Below, in pieces: positions 1 through 6,014 of a DNA stretch of 8,868 nt. Made by a program: the position numbers and the translations under genes. Every line of letters starts with the position of its first letter. Within the stretch, counting starts at the first letter, position 1. The DNA comes from Pseudomonadota bacterium (lineage in GTDB: Bacteria > Pseudomonadota > Gammaproteobacteria > UBA5335). The stretch covers positions 1 to 8,868 of the forward strand of contig PKCW01000274.1 of assembly GCA_002862965.1 (NCBI GenBank). The letters run 5' to 3'. Under the pieces are notes generated by a model. The model did no database searches. It was not told the DNA's origin and saw nothing but the letters and a program-made list of their open reading frames with translations.

Positions 1-236
1 AGTTCGCTGCGCAGGCGATGCAACTGCTGCGTCTCCGGGTGCTCCTTGAGCTGCTGGCGCAGTTCGCTGATCTTGAGTTCGCGTTCCAGTTCCTGTTGCG
101 CGACGTAGGCCAGTCCGCGTATGCGGCGCACCCACTGGCCCACCTGGCGCGCGGCGCCGGGCAGTCGCTCAGGGCCGAGAACGACCAGGGCGATCACGAA
201 CACCAGCACCAGCTCCCAGAAGCCGATATCGAACAT
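1..236 (-). CDS. tatB: Sec-independent translocase subunit TatB (partial, C-terminus beyond window)
   Basis: TatB is the inner-membrane subunit that works with TatC to recognise twin-arginine signal peptides before TatA is recruited. The visible 78 codons begin [21 protein letters not shown], very close to the E. coli TatB start. They contain the conserved Glu8 in the short N-terminal membrane helix (about residues 5-21), the hinge [13 protein letters not shown] and then a charged amphipathic, coiled-coil-prone region rich in Gln, Glu and Arg. The MFDIG start and the Glu in the helix separate it from TatA. The start is well supported: a GGAGAGG ribosome binding site (positions 242-248) lies 5 nt before the ATG. 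It is the last visible gene of the his-tat operon, 57 nt after tatA; tatC is expected next, outside the window. The reading frame is open to the window edge. Confidence 0.95.
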   Translation of the reverse strand, partial: MFDIGFWELVLVFVIALVVLGPERLPGAARQVGQWVRRIRGLAYVAQQELERELKISELRQQLKEHPETQQLHRLRSE

Positions 237-293
237 GGCTGCCTCTCCGAGATGCCGGGCAGGGTTTGCCGGGCGAGCGACGCCGGGACGGGC

Positions 294-536
294 TCAACCG
301 GCGTGCGTGTCGTCGCGCGTCTTCTCGCTCGCCGGGCTGACCGCGGCGGTGGAAGGGGGCAGGTTCTCCGGCGCTTTGCCGCCCTTGCCGTCATCCTCAT
401 CGGAGAGTGCCGAGCGGAAATTGCGGATCGCCGCGCCGAGATCCCCGCCCATGCTGCCCAGCCGGCGGGTGCCGAACACCAGCACCACGATCACCAGCAG
501 GATCAGAAGCTGCCAAATACTGACGCCACTCAACAT
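294..536 (-). CDS. tatA: Sec-independent translocase pore subunit TatA
   Basis: TatA oligomerises in the inner membrane to form the passage for folded twin-arginine proteins. This 80-residue protein has a single N-terminal membrane helix (about residues 6-21, SIWQLLILLVIVVLVF), then the diagnostic FGTRRLGSMGGDLGAAIRNF amphipathic helix (21-40), and an acidic, low-complexity tail (DEDDGKGGK onward) typical of TatA. Length fits the family (about 70-90 residues). The frame stays open further upstream inside hisE, but the ATG at 536 gives the correct TatA N-terminus and has an AAGGAG ribosome binding site at 544-549, 7 nt away. It lies 22 nt after hisE and 57 nt before tatB, so it is probably cotranscribed with the histidine genes. 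TatE is the only close alternative, made unlikely by the adjacent tatB. Confidence 0.95.
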   Translation of the reverse strand: MLSGVSIWQLLILLVIVVLVFGTRRLGSMGGDLGAAIRNFRSALSDEDDGKGGKAPENLPPSTAAVSPASEKTRDDTHAG

Positions 537-558
537 CGCCTTGCTCCTTGCGCCGGGC

Positions 559-891
559 TTAAGAGCCCCGCGCGGCCTTTTCCACCAACCCTGAGACCCC
601 GCTGCGTCGGGCCAGTTCGGCCCACACGGCATCGGGATCCAGGTCCAGGTGCACCAACAGCACCAGACTATGGAACCACAGATCCGCGACTTCGCGAACC
701 ACCGCATCCGGCGCCCCGTCCTTGGCCGCCATCACCGTTTCGGTCGCTTCCTCGCCGATCTTCTTGAGAATCGCGTCCAGCCCCTGATCATAGAGCCGGG
801 CAACGTAGGAGCTTTCCGGACTGGCACCCCGGCGCGCCCGCAAGGTCTCCACCAGTGCGCGGTAGGTCTGCAATGCGGTTTCAGGCGCCAT
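559..891 (-). CDS. hisE: Phosphoribosyl-ATP pyrophosphatase (HisE)
   Basis: HisE hydrolyses phosphoribosyl-ATP to phosphoribosyl-AMP and pyrophosphate, the second step of histidine synthesis, in the cytoplasm. The 110-residue all-helical, MazG-like protein shows the metal-binding pattern: KKIGEEATE (residues 43-51) and [13 protein letters not shown] (67-79), which together give the ExxE...ExxD arrangement. [21 protein letters not shown] is the usual HisE core. It is a stand-alone gene, not fused to HisI as in enterobacteria. Its ATG lies inside the end of hisI (11-nt overlap) and has a strong GAAGGA ribosome binding site 5 nt upstream, which decides the start. tatA follows after 22 nt. Confidence 0.96.
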   Translation of the reverse strand: MAPETALQTYRALVETLRARRGASPESSYVARLYDQGLDAILKKIGEEATETVMAAKDGAPDAVVREVADLWFHSLVLLVHLDLDPDAVWAELARRSGVSGLVEKAARGS

Positions 892-1270
892 AGATGTCCT
901 TCGGGTCCTTGAGGACCGGATCGATCGCCACCCAGCCCCGGTCCGCCGTCCAAACGCTGTAGAAGCAGCTTGCGCGCCCGGTATGACAGGCGATGCCGTC
1001 CCGCTGGGTCACGATCAGCAGCAGGGCATCGCCGTCGCAATCCAGACGCACCTCGTGCACCTGTTGCACATGGCCGGAGGCCTCGCCCTTGTGCCACAGG
1101 CGCTGGCGCGAACGCGACCAGTAGACCGCCTCGCCGCGGGCCAGCGTCTCCCGCAGGGATTCGCGGTTCATCCAGGCCAGCATCAGCACCCGCCCGGTGG
1201 CGGCGTCCTGCGCGATGGCCGGCGCCAGGCCCTCGGCGTTCCAGGCGACGTCGTCCACGGCTGCGGTCAT
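881..1270 (-). CDS. hisI: Phosphoribosyl-AMP cyclohydrolase (HisI)
   Basis: HisI opens the adenine ring of phosphoribosyl-AMP to give ProFAR, the third step of histidine synthesis. The 129-residue protein carries the family signatures [12 protein letters not shown] (28-39), [18 protein letters not shown] (50-67), the DCDGD magnesium/zinc site (77-81, Cys78) and [11 protein letters not shown] (94-104), with Cys95 and Cys102 as the other expected zinc ligands. Length and composition fit the monofunctional enzyme. The ATG overlaps the hisF stop as ATGA (4 nt) and a GGAG lies 5 nt upstream, so translation is probably coupled to hisF. Its 3' end overlaps hisE by 11 nt. Confidence 0.97.
   Translation of the reverse strand: MTAAVDDVAWNAEGLAPAIAQDAATGRVLMLAWMNRESLRETLARGEAVYWSRSRQRLWHKGEASGHVQQVHEVRLDCDGDALLLIVTQRDGIACHTGRASCFYSVWTADRGWVAIDPVLKDPKDIYGA
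897..902 (-). promoter_or_regulatory. Ribosome binding site fixing the overlapping hisE start
   Basis: GAAGGA on the minus strand lies within the hisI coding sequence, 5 nt before the hisE ATG at 891. It supports the start that overlaps hisI by 11 nt. Confidence 0.6.
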
Positions 1271-2061
1271 GAGGGCTCCGCGATCGCATCGAGTCGCACC
1301 TCGATGCCCGATGCGGCCAGAAAACGCTTGGCGTCGCTGAGGGTATGCGTGCCGAAGTGGAAGATGCTGGCGGCGAGTACGGCATCGGCGTGACCGATCA
1401 GCACACCGTCGCGCAGATGCGCGAGTTCGCCCACGCCGCCGGAGGCGATGATGGGCACCTCGACACGCGCGGCGATGGCCCGGTTGAGGGCATTGTCGAA
1501 GCCGAGGCCCGTGCCGTCGCGGTCCATGCTGGTCACCAGCAGCTCACCGGCGCCCAGTCCGGCCATGCGCTCGGCCCATTCCAGGGCATCGAGGCCGGTG
1601 GGGCGGCGCCCGCCATGGGTGTAGATCTCCCAGCGTGGGTCCGAGTCGCTGCCCGGCACCCGGCGGGCGTCGATGGCGACGACGATGCACTGAGAACCGA
1701 AATGATCGGCCGCCTCACCGATGAAGTCGGGCCTGCTCACCGCGGCGCTGTTGATCGAAACCTTGTCGGCGCCGGCATTGAGCAGGCGCCGAATGTCGGC
1801 GCAGGTGCGTACGCCGCCGCCCACGGTCAGGGGAATGAACACCTGCGCCGCAACGGCTTCCACCATATGGAGCAGGGTATCGCGTCCCTGGTGGCTGGCC
1901 GTGATGTCGAGGAAGGCGAGTTCATCGGCGCCCTGCTCATCGTAACGGCGCGCGATCTCCACGGGGTCGCCGGCGTCGCGCAGCCCTTCGAAGCGAACGC
2001 CCTTGACCACCCGGCCGGCGTCGACGTCGAGACAGGGAATGATGCGCTTGGCCAGTGCCAC
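1267..2061 (-). CDS. hisF: Imidazole glycerol phosphate synthase cyclase subunit (HisF)
   Basis: HisF is the (beta/alpha)8-barrel that joins ammonia, made by its partner HisH, to PRFAR, giving imidazole glycerol phosphate and AICAR. The 264 residues begin [21 protein letters not shown], with catalytic Asp12 in PCLDVD and the second catalytic Asp131 in VVAIDARR. Phosphate-binding signatures are TVGGGVR (79-85) and [10 protein letters not shown] (202-211), followed by [13 protein letters not shown] (225-237). Length is normal for the family. The start codon is GTG, not ATG: the hisA stop is separated from it by a single base, and there is no strong ribosome binding site, so coupling to hisA translation is likely. 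It ends in a 4-nt overlap with hisI. All expected active-site residues are present. Confidence 0.97.
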   Translation of the reverse strand: MALAKRIIPCLDVDAGRVVKGVRFEGLRDAGDPVEIARRYDEQGADELAFLDITASHQGRDTLLHMVEAVAAQVFIPLTVGGGVRTCADIRRLLNAGADKVSINSAAVSRPDFIGEAADHFGSQCIVVAIDARRVPGSDSDPRWEIYTHGGRRPTGLDALEWAERMAGLGAGELLVTSMDRDGTGLGFDNALNRAIAARVEVPIIASGGVGELAHLRDGVLIGHADAVLAASIFHFGTHTLSDAKRFLAASGIEVRLDAIAEPS

Positions 2062-2062
2062 C

Positions 2063-2800
2063 TCAGCCGCCCAGACCGTCGACCAGCCGCTGCGCCGCGG
2101 CCAGATCGAGCGTCCCTTCGTAGAGCGCCCGGCCGATCACAGCGCCGACGATGCCCTCGTCGGTGACCGCGCACAGCGCCCGGATGTCGTCGAGATCGTG
2201 CACCCCGCCCGAGGCGATGATGGGCACCCGCACGCTGCGGGCCAGCGCCACCGTGGCGTCGACGTTGACCCCGCCCATCATGCCGTCGCGACCGATATCG
2301 GTGTAGATGATGGCCTCGACGCCGTCATCTTCGAGCCGTCGGGCGACATCGATGACGTCGTGATGGGACAGCTTGGACCAGCCGTCGATGGCCACCTTGC
2401 CCTCGCGGGCGTCGAGCCCGACGATGATGTGGCTGGGGTATTCCATGCACACGTCGTTGATGAAATGGGGGGTGTTCACGGCTTTGGTGCCGATGATCAC
2501 ATAGCGCGCGCCGGCCTCGAGATAGCCCTGCACCGTTTCCTCGTCGCGGATCCCGCCGCCGATCTGCACCGGGACATTGGGGTGGGCGGCGCAGATGCGC
2601 GTCACGATGTCGCGGTTGACCGGCCGGCCCTGCACGGCGCCATCGAGGTCGACCAGATGCAGGCGCCGGGCGCCGGCCCGGATCCAGCGGTCGGCGACGG
2701 CGACCGGATCATCCGAAAACACCGTCACGTCGTCCATCTGCCCTTGACGCAGGCGTACGCATTGACCGTCCTTGATGTCGATGGCGGGGATGAGCAGCAT
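2063..2800 (-). CDS. hisA: ProFAR isomerase (HisA)
   Basis: HisA carries out the Amadori rearrangement of ProFAR to PRFAR, which is the substrate of HisHF. The 245-residue (beta/alpha)8-barrel starts [17 protein letters not shown], with the catalytic base Asp8. It has LHLVDLDGA (48-56), [11 protein letters not shown] (78-88), [11 protein letters not shown] (127-137, Asp130 as general acid) and [11 protein letters not shown] (164-174), then the phosphate loop VPIIASGGV (192-200). The frame is open far upstream through hisH, but the ATG at 2800 gives the family N-terminus and has a GAGG ribosome binding site that overlaps the hisH stop. The gap to hisH is 8 nt and to hisF is 1 nt. The protein is paralogous to HisF, as seen in the shared VPIIASGGV segment. 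Confidence 0.97.
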   Translation of the reverse strand: MLLIPAIDIKDGQCVRLRQGQMDDVTVFSDDPVAVADRWIRAGARRLHLVDLDGAVQGRPVNRDIVTRICAAHPNVPVQIGGGIRDEETVQGYLEAGARYVIIGTKAVNTPHFINDVCMEYPSHIIVGLDAREGKVAIDGWSKLSHHDVIDVARRLEDDGVEAIIYTDIGRDGMMGGVNVDATVALARSVRVPIIASGGVHDLDDIRALCAVTDEGIVGAVIGRALYEGTLDLAAAQRLVDGLGG

Positions 2801-2808
2801 GGCGAACC

Positions 2809-3483
2809 TCAGACTCCGAAAACCTGCGCCGGGCAGGAGCCGTCCCAGCGGCTGAAGTTGGCGAGCAGCCGCAAACCGGCGTGCTGGCTCTTCTCGGGAT
2901 GAAACTGTACCGCAAAAAAGTTTCCGCGCCCCAGAGCGGCAGCGAAGGGCACGCCGTAGTGGCACACGGCGGCCACGTCCGGGCTTTCCGCCGGCGCGTA
3001 GTAACTGTGGACGAAATAGAACCGGCTGCCGGGCGCGATGCCGGCGAACAAGGGATGCGTCCGCGTCGGCTCCACGCGATTCCAGCCCATGTGGGGAATG
3101 CGGATGGGCGGCAAACCCGGCCCCTCGGCAATGCCGGCGGGAAACCGCTGCACCCGCCCGGGAAAGAGTCCCAGACCCGGCGTGCCGCCGTTTTCCTCGC
3201 TGTAAGCGAGCGCCGCCTGCAGGCCCAGACAGACTCCCAGCATGGGCTTTTCCCGGGCCAGCTCGGGCAGCAGGCCGAGCAGGTCGCGCTGCGCGAGCTC
3301 GGCGCGGCAATGGCCGATCGCGCCCTGACCGGGAAAGACGATGCGGTCCGCGGCGCGCAGTTCCGCGGCGGAGTGGGTGATGCAGATCCGGCTCTCGGGC
3401 GCGACCCGCTCCAGCGCCTTGGCCATGGAATGCAGGTTGCCCATGCCGTAATCCAGGATCGCGAGAGTCGGCATCGCGGTCAT
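2809..3483 (-). CDS. hisH: Imidazole glycerol phosphate synthase glutaminase subunit (HisH)
   Basis: HisH is the class I glutamine amidotransferase that supplies ammonia to HisF through the barrel of the HisHF complex. The 224 residues start with [18 protein letters not shown] (about 7-24). The oxyanion region is FPGQGA (50-55), the nucleophile Cys85 sits in GVCLGLQ, and His195 and Glu197 of the triad are in QFHPEKS. HMGWNRV (131-137) and FYFVHSYYA (155-163) are also typical. The second position after the nucleophile Gly is Leu where Met is commoner, a mild variation. Two in-frame ATGs (3483 and 3474) are possible and neither has a clear ribosome binding site; the first is used here. The gene lies 9 nt after hisB and 8 nt before hisA. 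Confidence 0.96.
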   Translation of the reverse strand: MTAMPTLAILDYGMGNLHSMAKALERVAPESRICITHSAAELRAADRIVFPGQGAIGHCRAELAQRDLLGLLPELAREKPMLGVCLGLQAALAYSEENGGTPGLGLFPGRVQRFPAGIAEGPGLPPIRIPHMGWNRVEPTRTHPLFAGIAPGSRFYFVHSYYAPAESPDVAAVCHYGVPFAAALGRGNFFAVQFHPEKSQHAGLRLLANFSRWDGSCPAQVFGV

Positions 3484-3492
3484 CCGATGGCG

Positions 3493-4086
3493 TTAGAGAC
3501 TGCCCTTGGTCGAGGGGATCACCTGCGCCTGCCGTTCGTCGAAAGCGGCGGCATGGCGCAAGGCGCGGCCGAAGGCCTTGAAGACCGTCTCGGCGATGTG
3601 ATGCGCGTTGCGCCCCTTCAGCGTGTCGATGTGCACCGTGGCCTGGGCATGGTTCACGAGACCCTGGAAAAACTCCCGGATCAGGTCGACATCGAAATCG
3701 CCGATGCGGGCGCGAGGGTAATCGACGCCATACTCGAGTCCCGGCCGGCCGGAAAAGTCGATCACCACCCGGGAGAGCGCCTCATCCAGCGGCACATAGG
3801 CATGGCCGTAGCGGGAAATGCCCTTCTTGTCGCCCAGCGCCTGCGCGAGCGCCTGGCCCAGCGCGATGCCGACGTCCTCCACGGTATGGTGGGCGTCGAC
3901 GGCGAGATCGCCCTGCGCCGTGATGGCGAGATCGATCGCGCCATGGCGGGCGATCTGGTCCAGCATGTGGTCGAAGAAGGGCAGGCCGGTGGCGAGGCGC
4001 GACGCCCCGCTGCCGTCCAGGTTCAGCTCGACGCTGATGCGGGTTTCGAGCGTGGAGCGCTCGATGCGGGCAGTGCGGGCGGACAT
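3493..4086 (-). CDS. hisB: Imidazoleglycerol-phosphate dehydratase (HisB, monofunctional)
   Basis: HisB dehydrates imidazole glycerol phosphate to imidazole acetol phosphate, in the cytoplasm, using two manganese ions. The 197-residue protein shows the family in order: [19 protein letters not shown] (7-25), [16 protein letters not shown] (34-49), the first metal motif [11 protein letters not shown] (64-74), the second metal motif [17 protein letters not shown] (160-176) and the C-terminal PSTKG (191-195). The length shows it is the dehydratase alone, without the N-terminal histidinol-phosphatase domain of the enterobacterial bifunctional enzyme. It is the first gene of the visible operon; hisG, hisD and hisC are absent upstream, where ureE is divergent. 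No good ribosome binding site precedes the ATG. The next gene, hisH, starts 9 nt after its stop. Confidence 0.97.
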   Translation of the reverse strand: MSARTARIERSTLETRISVELNLDGSGASRLATGLPFFDHMLDQIARHGAIDLAITAQGDLAVDAHHTVEDVGIALGQALAQALGDKKGISRYGHAYVPLDEALSRVVIDFSGRPGLEYGVDYPRARIGDFDVDLIREFFQGLVNHAQATVHIDTLKGRNAHHIAETVFKAFGRALRHAAAFDERQAQVIPSTKGSL

Positions 4087-4098
4087 GGCGTGGCAATC

Positions 4099-4119
4099 GG
4101 ATGATCGGGGGATGATCCC
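4099..4119. repeat. Tandem GGATGATC repeat with embedded palindrome in the hisB leader
   Basis: GGATGATC occurs at 4099-4106 and again at 4110-4117, an 11-bp period that puts both copies on one face of the helix. The second copy lies inside the palindrome GGGATGATCCC (4109-4119, 5-bp arms around one base). The element sits between the candidate hisB promoter and the hisB ATG, so it could be a regulator site or act on the leader RNA. The repeat itself is directly visible; the function is conjecture. Confidence 0.4.
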
Positions 4120-4121
4120 GC

Positions 4122-4150
4122 AGTTTGACCAATTCGCCTGAAGCCGTCAA
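4122..4150 (-). promoter_or_regulatory. Candidate sigma70 promoter of the hisB-tatB operon
   Basis: On the minus strand a TTGACG -35 element (4145-4150) is followed after 17 nt by CAAACT (4122-4127), which matches the -10 consensus at three of six positions including the second A and the final T. It would place the transcript start near 4115, about 30 nt before the hisB ATG. The -35 is good and the -10 weak, so this is a candidate only. No histidine-rich leader peptide or attenuator was seen between it and hisB. Confidence 0.35.
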
Positions 4151-4216
4151 CGCAGCGACCTGGCCCGGCAACGGCGCTTCGGCAAGCGGGCGCGGGGCGG
4201 GTTTCATCGCGATCGA

Positions 4217-4225
4217 TGGGATAAT
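4217..4225 (+). promoter_or_regulatory. Candidate extended -10 promoter of ureEF
   Basis: TGGGATAAT matches the extended -10 form TGnTATAAT at all but one fixed position (hexamer GATAAT, 4220-4225). No convincing -35 lies 16-18 nt upstream, as is allowed for extended -10 promoters. Transcription would begin near 4232 and give a leader of roughly 54 nt before ureE. Confidence 0.4.
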
Positions 4226-4285
4226 GCGGGGTCCGGATCGGGCCGATGGGTCCCGTTCGACATTGGCGGCAACCGGAGTCCTGTC

Positions 4286-4762
4286 ATGCTGGAAATCCAT
4301 GATCGATTGCCTCACTCGAATGCACCGGACGTGGACCCCGCGGAGATCACGCTCACCCTGGCCTTCGATGCACGGCAACGCAGCCGGCAGCGCGTGGTGC
4401 TGGACGACGGCACTGAGCGGGCGCTGCTCCTGCCGCGTGGCACGACGCTGCGGGACGGCGACCGGCTCCGCGATGCGGGGGGGATGATCGTCCGCGTGCG
4501 TGCGGCGCCGGAAACGGTTTCCGTGGCATGCACCGCCGATCGCCATCTGCTCGTGCGCGCCGCCTATCACCTGGGGAATCGGCATGTCCCGCTGCAGATC
4601 GATACCGACAGCCTGCGCTATCGCCATGACCATGTCCTGGATGCGATGGTCGAGGGATTGGGCCTGACCGTGCGCTGCGAGCAGGCGCCTTTCGAGCCCG
4701 AATCCGGCGCTTACGCGACTGGTGGTCACGGTCATGCCCATACCCATCACGGCGCCGCATGA
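4286..4762 (+). CDS. ureE: Urease accessory nickel chaperone UreE
   Basis: UreE is a dimeric cytoplasmic metallochaperone that hands nickel to the UreG/UreF/UreD complex for assembly of the urease active site. The 158 residues contain an N-terminal peptide-binding-like domain ending in RALLLPRGTTLRDGD (45-59), then the metal domain AAYHLGNRHVPLQI (92-105), LRYRHDHVLDAM (110-121) and PFEPESGAYA (135-144). His100, His114 and His116 correspond to the nickel ligands His96, His110 and His112 of the Klebsiella protein. The C-terminal histidine tail is short (GGHGHAHTHHGAA), so storage of extra nickel is probably limited. A GGAG ribosome binding site lies 7 nt before the ATG. The stop overlaps ureF as ATGA. 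The gene is divergent from hisB and has no urease structural gene next to it. Confidence 0.95.
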   Translation: MLEIHDRLPHSNAPDVDPAEITLTLAFDARQRSRQRVVLDDGTERALLLPRGTTLRDGDRLRDAGGMIVRVRAAPETVSVACTADRHLLVRAAYHLGNRHVPLQIDTDSLRYRHDHVLDAMVEGLGLTVRCEQAPFEPESGAYATGGHGHAHTHHGAA

Positions 4763-5454
4763 CGGCCGACCGTCTGGACGAGGCGGGGCTGCTGGGTCTG
4801 CTGCAACTGACGAGTCCCAGCTTGCCCGTCGGTGCGTTTGCCTGGTCGCAGGGGCTCGAAGCGGCCGTCGACAAGGGTTGGATCACGGCGGAAACCGACG
4901 CTGTGCATTGGGTCGACGGCGTGGTGACCCACGGGCTGGCGCGCCTGGAGGTGCCCGTGCTGCTGCGCGTGCACGAATGTCTCGTCACGCGCGAATTCGA
5001 CCACGCCGGGGCTTGGAACCGCTGGCTCCTCGCTTGTCGCGAGACGCGCGAGCTGTGGGAGGAGGACAGCCACATCGGCGCCGCGCTGGGGCGCCTGCTG
5101 ACCAGTCTGGAAGCGCCGGTGATGGTCGACTGGCTGGGCCATCACGGCCGAGCGCCGCTCAGCTATGCCGCGGCCTTCGCGCTCGCCGCCGTGCACCTCG
5201 CGCTGCCGGCGCGCACCGCCGCTCTGGGCTACCTCTGGGCCTATTGCGAGAATCAGGCCGCGGCGCTGATCAAGCTCGGCGTCCTGGGCCAGACGGGGGC
5301 GCAGCGTCTGCTCGGCTGCCTGCACGAGCCCATTCGAAACGGCTTGCGTAGCGGCCTGGCCTTGTCGGATGCCGATCTCGGGGTGAGCCTCTCAGGACTG
5401 GCATTGGCCAGTGCGCACCACGAAACCCAGCACAGCCGCCTGTTCCGCTCGTGA
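4759..5454 (+). CDS. ureF: Urease accessory protein UreF
   Basis: UreF bridges UreD (UreH) and the GTPase UreG in the urease activation complex and acts in nickel insertion and GTPase control. The 231-residue helical protein shows the family pattern: LLQLTSPSLPVGAFAWSQGL (14-33), EAAVDKGWI (34-42), the YCENQAAALIKLGVLGQTGAQ segment (162-182, near the usual CENQ..A..K..PLGQ), and a C-terminus HHETQHSRLFRS (220-231), the region the family uses to contact UreG. Length is normal. Translation is coupled to ureE through a 4-nt overlap; no separate strong ribosome binding site is seen. In most urease clusters ureG follows immediately, but here the next gene is convergent and unrelated, so ureEF form a two-gene unit. 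Confidence 0.95.
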   Translation: MTADRLDEAGLLGLLQLTSPSLPVGAFAWSQGLEAAVDKGWITAETDAVHWVDGVVTHGLARLEVPVLLRVHECLVTREFDHAGAWNRWLLACRETRELWEEDSHIGAALGRLLTSLEAPVMVDWLGHHGRAPLSYAAAFALAAVHLALPARTAALGYLWAYCENQAAALIKLGVLGQTGAQRLLGCLHEPIRNGLRSGLALSDADLGVSLSGLALASAHHETQHSRLFRS

Positions 5455-5463
5455 GCGTGTCCG

Positions 5464-5490
5464 ATGGCCGGAGGGGATGCCGCCGGTCAT
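5464..5490. terminator. Possible stem-loop in the convergent ureF / small-gene junction
   Basis: ATGGCCGG (5464-5471) can pair with CCGGTCAT (5483-5490) over eight base pairs including one G-T, around an 11-nt loop. It fills most of the 32-nt gap between the convergent stops and covers the stop of the minus-strand gene. There is no T-run on either strand, so it would not be a classical intrinsic terminator; it might only block exonucleases or be chance in GC-rich DNA. Confidence 0.25.
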
Positions 5491-5774
5491 GAACTCGCCG
5501 CCCCGCCCCTCAGGATCGCCTCCACCTGCGCGCGCGCGGTGTCGCAGAGCAGGATGGCGCGCTGGGTCCCCGCATAGATCCGGCCGGCGCTGCGCAGCGC
5601 CTGAAATACGGCGGGATCGCGGTCCGGATGCAGCACGCGAAAATCCGAGTCCTCGCGTAGCGCCAAGGACTTGAAGGCCCGAAAGGCGCTGCCTTTGGCC
5701 AGGCCGAGCCCTTCGTCGATCTCGCGCAGCGTGTGCCACTCGCGCGGGATGTCCTGTTGATCGGTGGGGGTCAT
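5487..5774 (-). CDS. Small hypothetical protein with helix-turn-helix-like N-terminus
   Basis: I do not recognise a named family. From the ATG at 5774 the protein has 95 residues. Residues 13-38 (WHTLREIDEGLGLAKGSAFRAF and onward) look like a helix-turn-helix in the style of MerR or excisionase N-termini: a short strand or turn, helix 1 (LREIDEGLG), a turn at LAKGS, then a recognition-like helix AFRAFKSLAL. The second half (DFRVLHPDRDPAVFQALRSAGRIYAGTQRAILLC, 44-77) reads like a compact alpha/beta wing region, followed by an amphipathic end helix. There is no signal peptide or membrane helix. An upstream ATG at 5813 is also in frame, but it adds an Arg/Pro-rich stretch and lacks a ribosome binding site; the 5774 start has a G-rich site (GGCGGGG) just upstream. 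It is convergent with ureF and 240 nt downstream of the diguanylate cyclase gene on the same strand. A DNA-binding or regulatory role is inference only. Confidence 0.6.
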   Translation of the reverse strand: MTPTDQQDIPREWHTLREIDEGLGLAKGSAFRAFKSLALREDSDFRVLHPDRDPAVFQALRSAGRIYAGTQRAILLCDTARAQVEAILRGGAASS

Positions 5775-6014
5775 GATCCCCGCCCGGGGCGGGCCCCGTT
5801 CCTGGACCCGCATCGAGCCGTGTTCATGGCGCGATTGCGGCGCATCGCCGGCGCGCCGTCGGCCATTGCGCTGCGGGTTTGCTGGGCGGGGCCGGTCGTG
5901 GCGGGATGGCGCACCGGGGTCCGTGCCGCCCCGCGGCTCAGGACGTGATTCGGCATTGCGTGGGCGACGGTCCGGGGTGACGGCCGCCGCTGTGGCGCCC
6001 GCGTGCGTCGTGCG
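5775..6014. other. Noncoding GC-rich spacer with inverted repeats
   Basis: I see no convincing gene in these 240 bases on either strand; short frames here are Arg/Pro-rich and lack ribosome binding sites. Besides the palindrome at 5779-5793, there is a nested stem: GGCGCG (5828-5833) pairs with CGCGCC (5852-5857), and inside it CGGCG (5838-5842) pairs with CGCCG (5846-5850) around CAT. A weaker stem lies at 5908-5930. A 7-bp tandem repeat GTGCGTC (6003-6016) abuts the cyclase stop. The region must hold the cyclase transcript end and any promoter of the small gene, but no clear T-run terminator or -35/-10 pair stands out. Confidence 0.4.
5779..5793. repeat. Perfect GC palindrome over the ribosome binding site of the small HTH-like gene
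   Basis: CCCGCCCGGGGCGGG is a perfect inverted repeat with 7-bp arms around one central base. On the minus strand it ends 4 nt before the ATG at 5774 and contains the only candidate ribosome binding sequence. The sequence is directly visible. It could be an operator for autoregulation, or an RNA hairpin (with a slipped loop) that hides the site; neither is proven. Confidence 0.45.

Noticed and set aside
559..1270. A fused HisIE protein broken by a frameshift
   Set aside because: hisI ends with a normal stop, and hisE has its own ATG with a strong GAAGGA site; separate genes are common in this operon type.
1440..2230. A repeated stretch (GATGATGGGCACC) in two places of the left region
   Set aside because: It is the codon sequence for the shared VPIIASGGV phosphate-binding loop of the paralogous HisF and HisA barrels, not a mobile or regulatory repeat.
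2003..4104. Long open frames on the plus strand opposite hisA, hisH and hisB (up to about 400 codons)
   Set aside because: They are antisense shadows produced by GC-rich third positions; their translations are Arg/Gly/His-rich without domains, while the minus strand encodes unmistakable histidine enzymes.
4087..4285. A histidine-rich leader peptide and attenuator upstream of hisB
   Set aside because: No run of His codons and no terminator hairpin with a T-run is found on the minus strand between ureE and hisB.
3782..4750. Minus-strand frame running from ureE across the divergent region into hisB
   Set aside because: It covers the ureE coding strand in antisense and hisB in the wrong frame; the translation has no recognisable domain.
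5826..5948. A 40-residue plus-strand peptide in the spacer
   Set aside because: No ribosome binding site, Arg/Ala-rich GC-driven composition, and overlap with the hairpins; not supportable as a gene.
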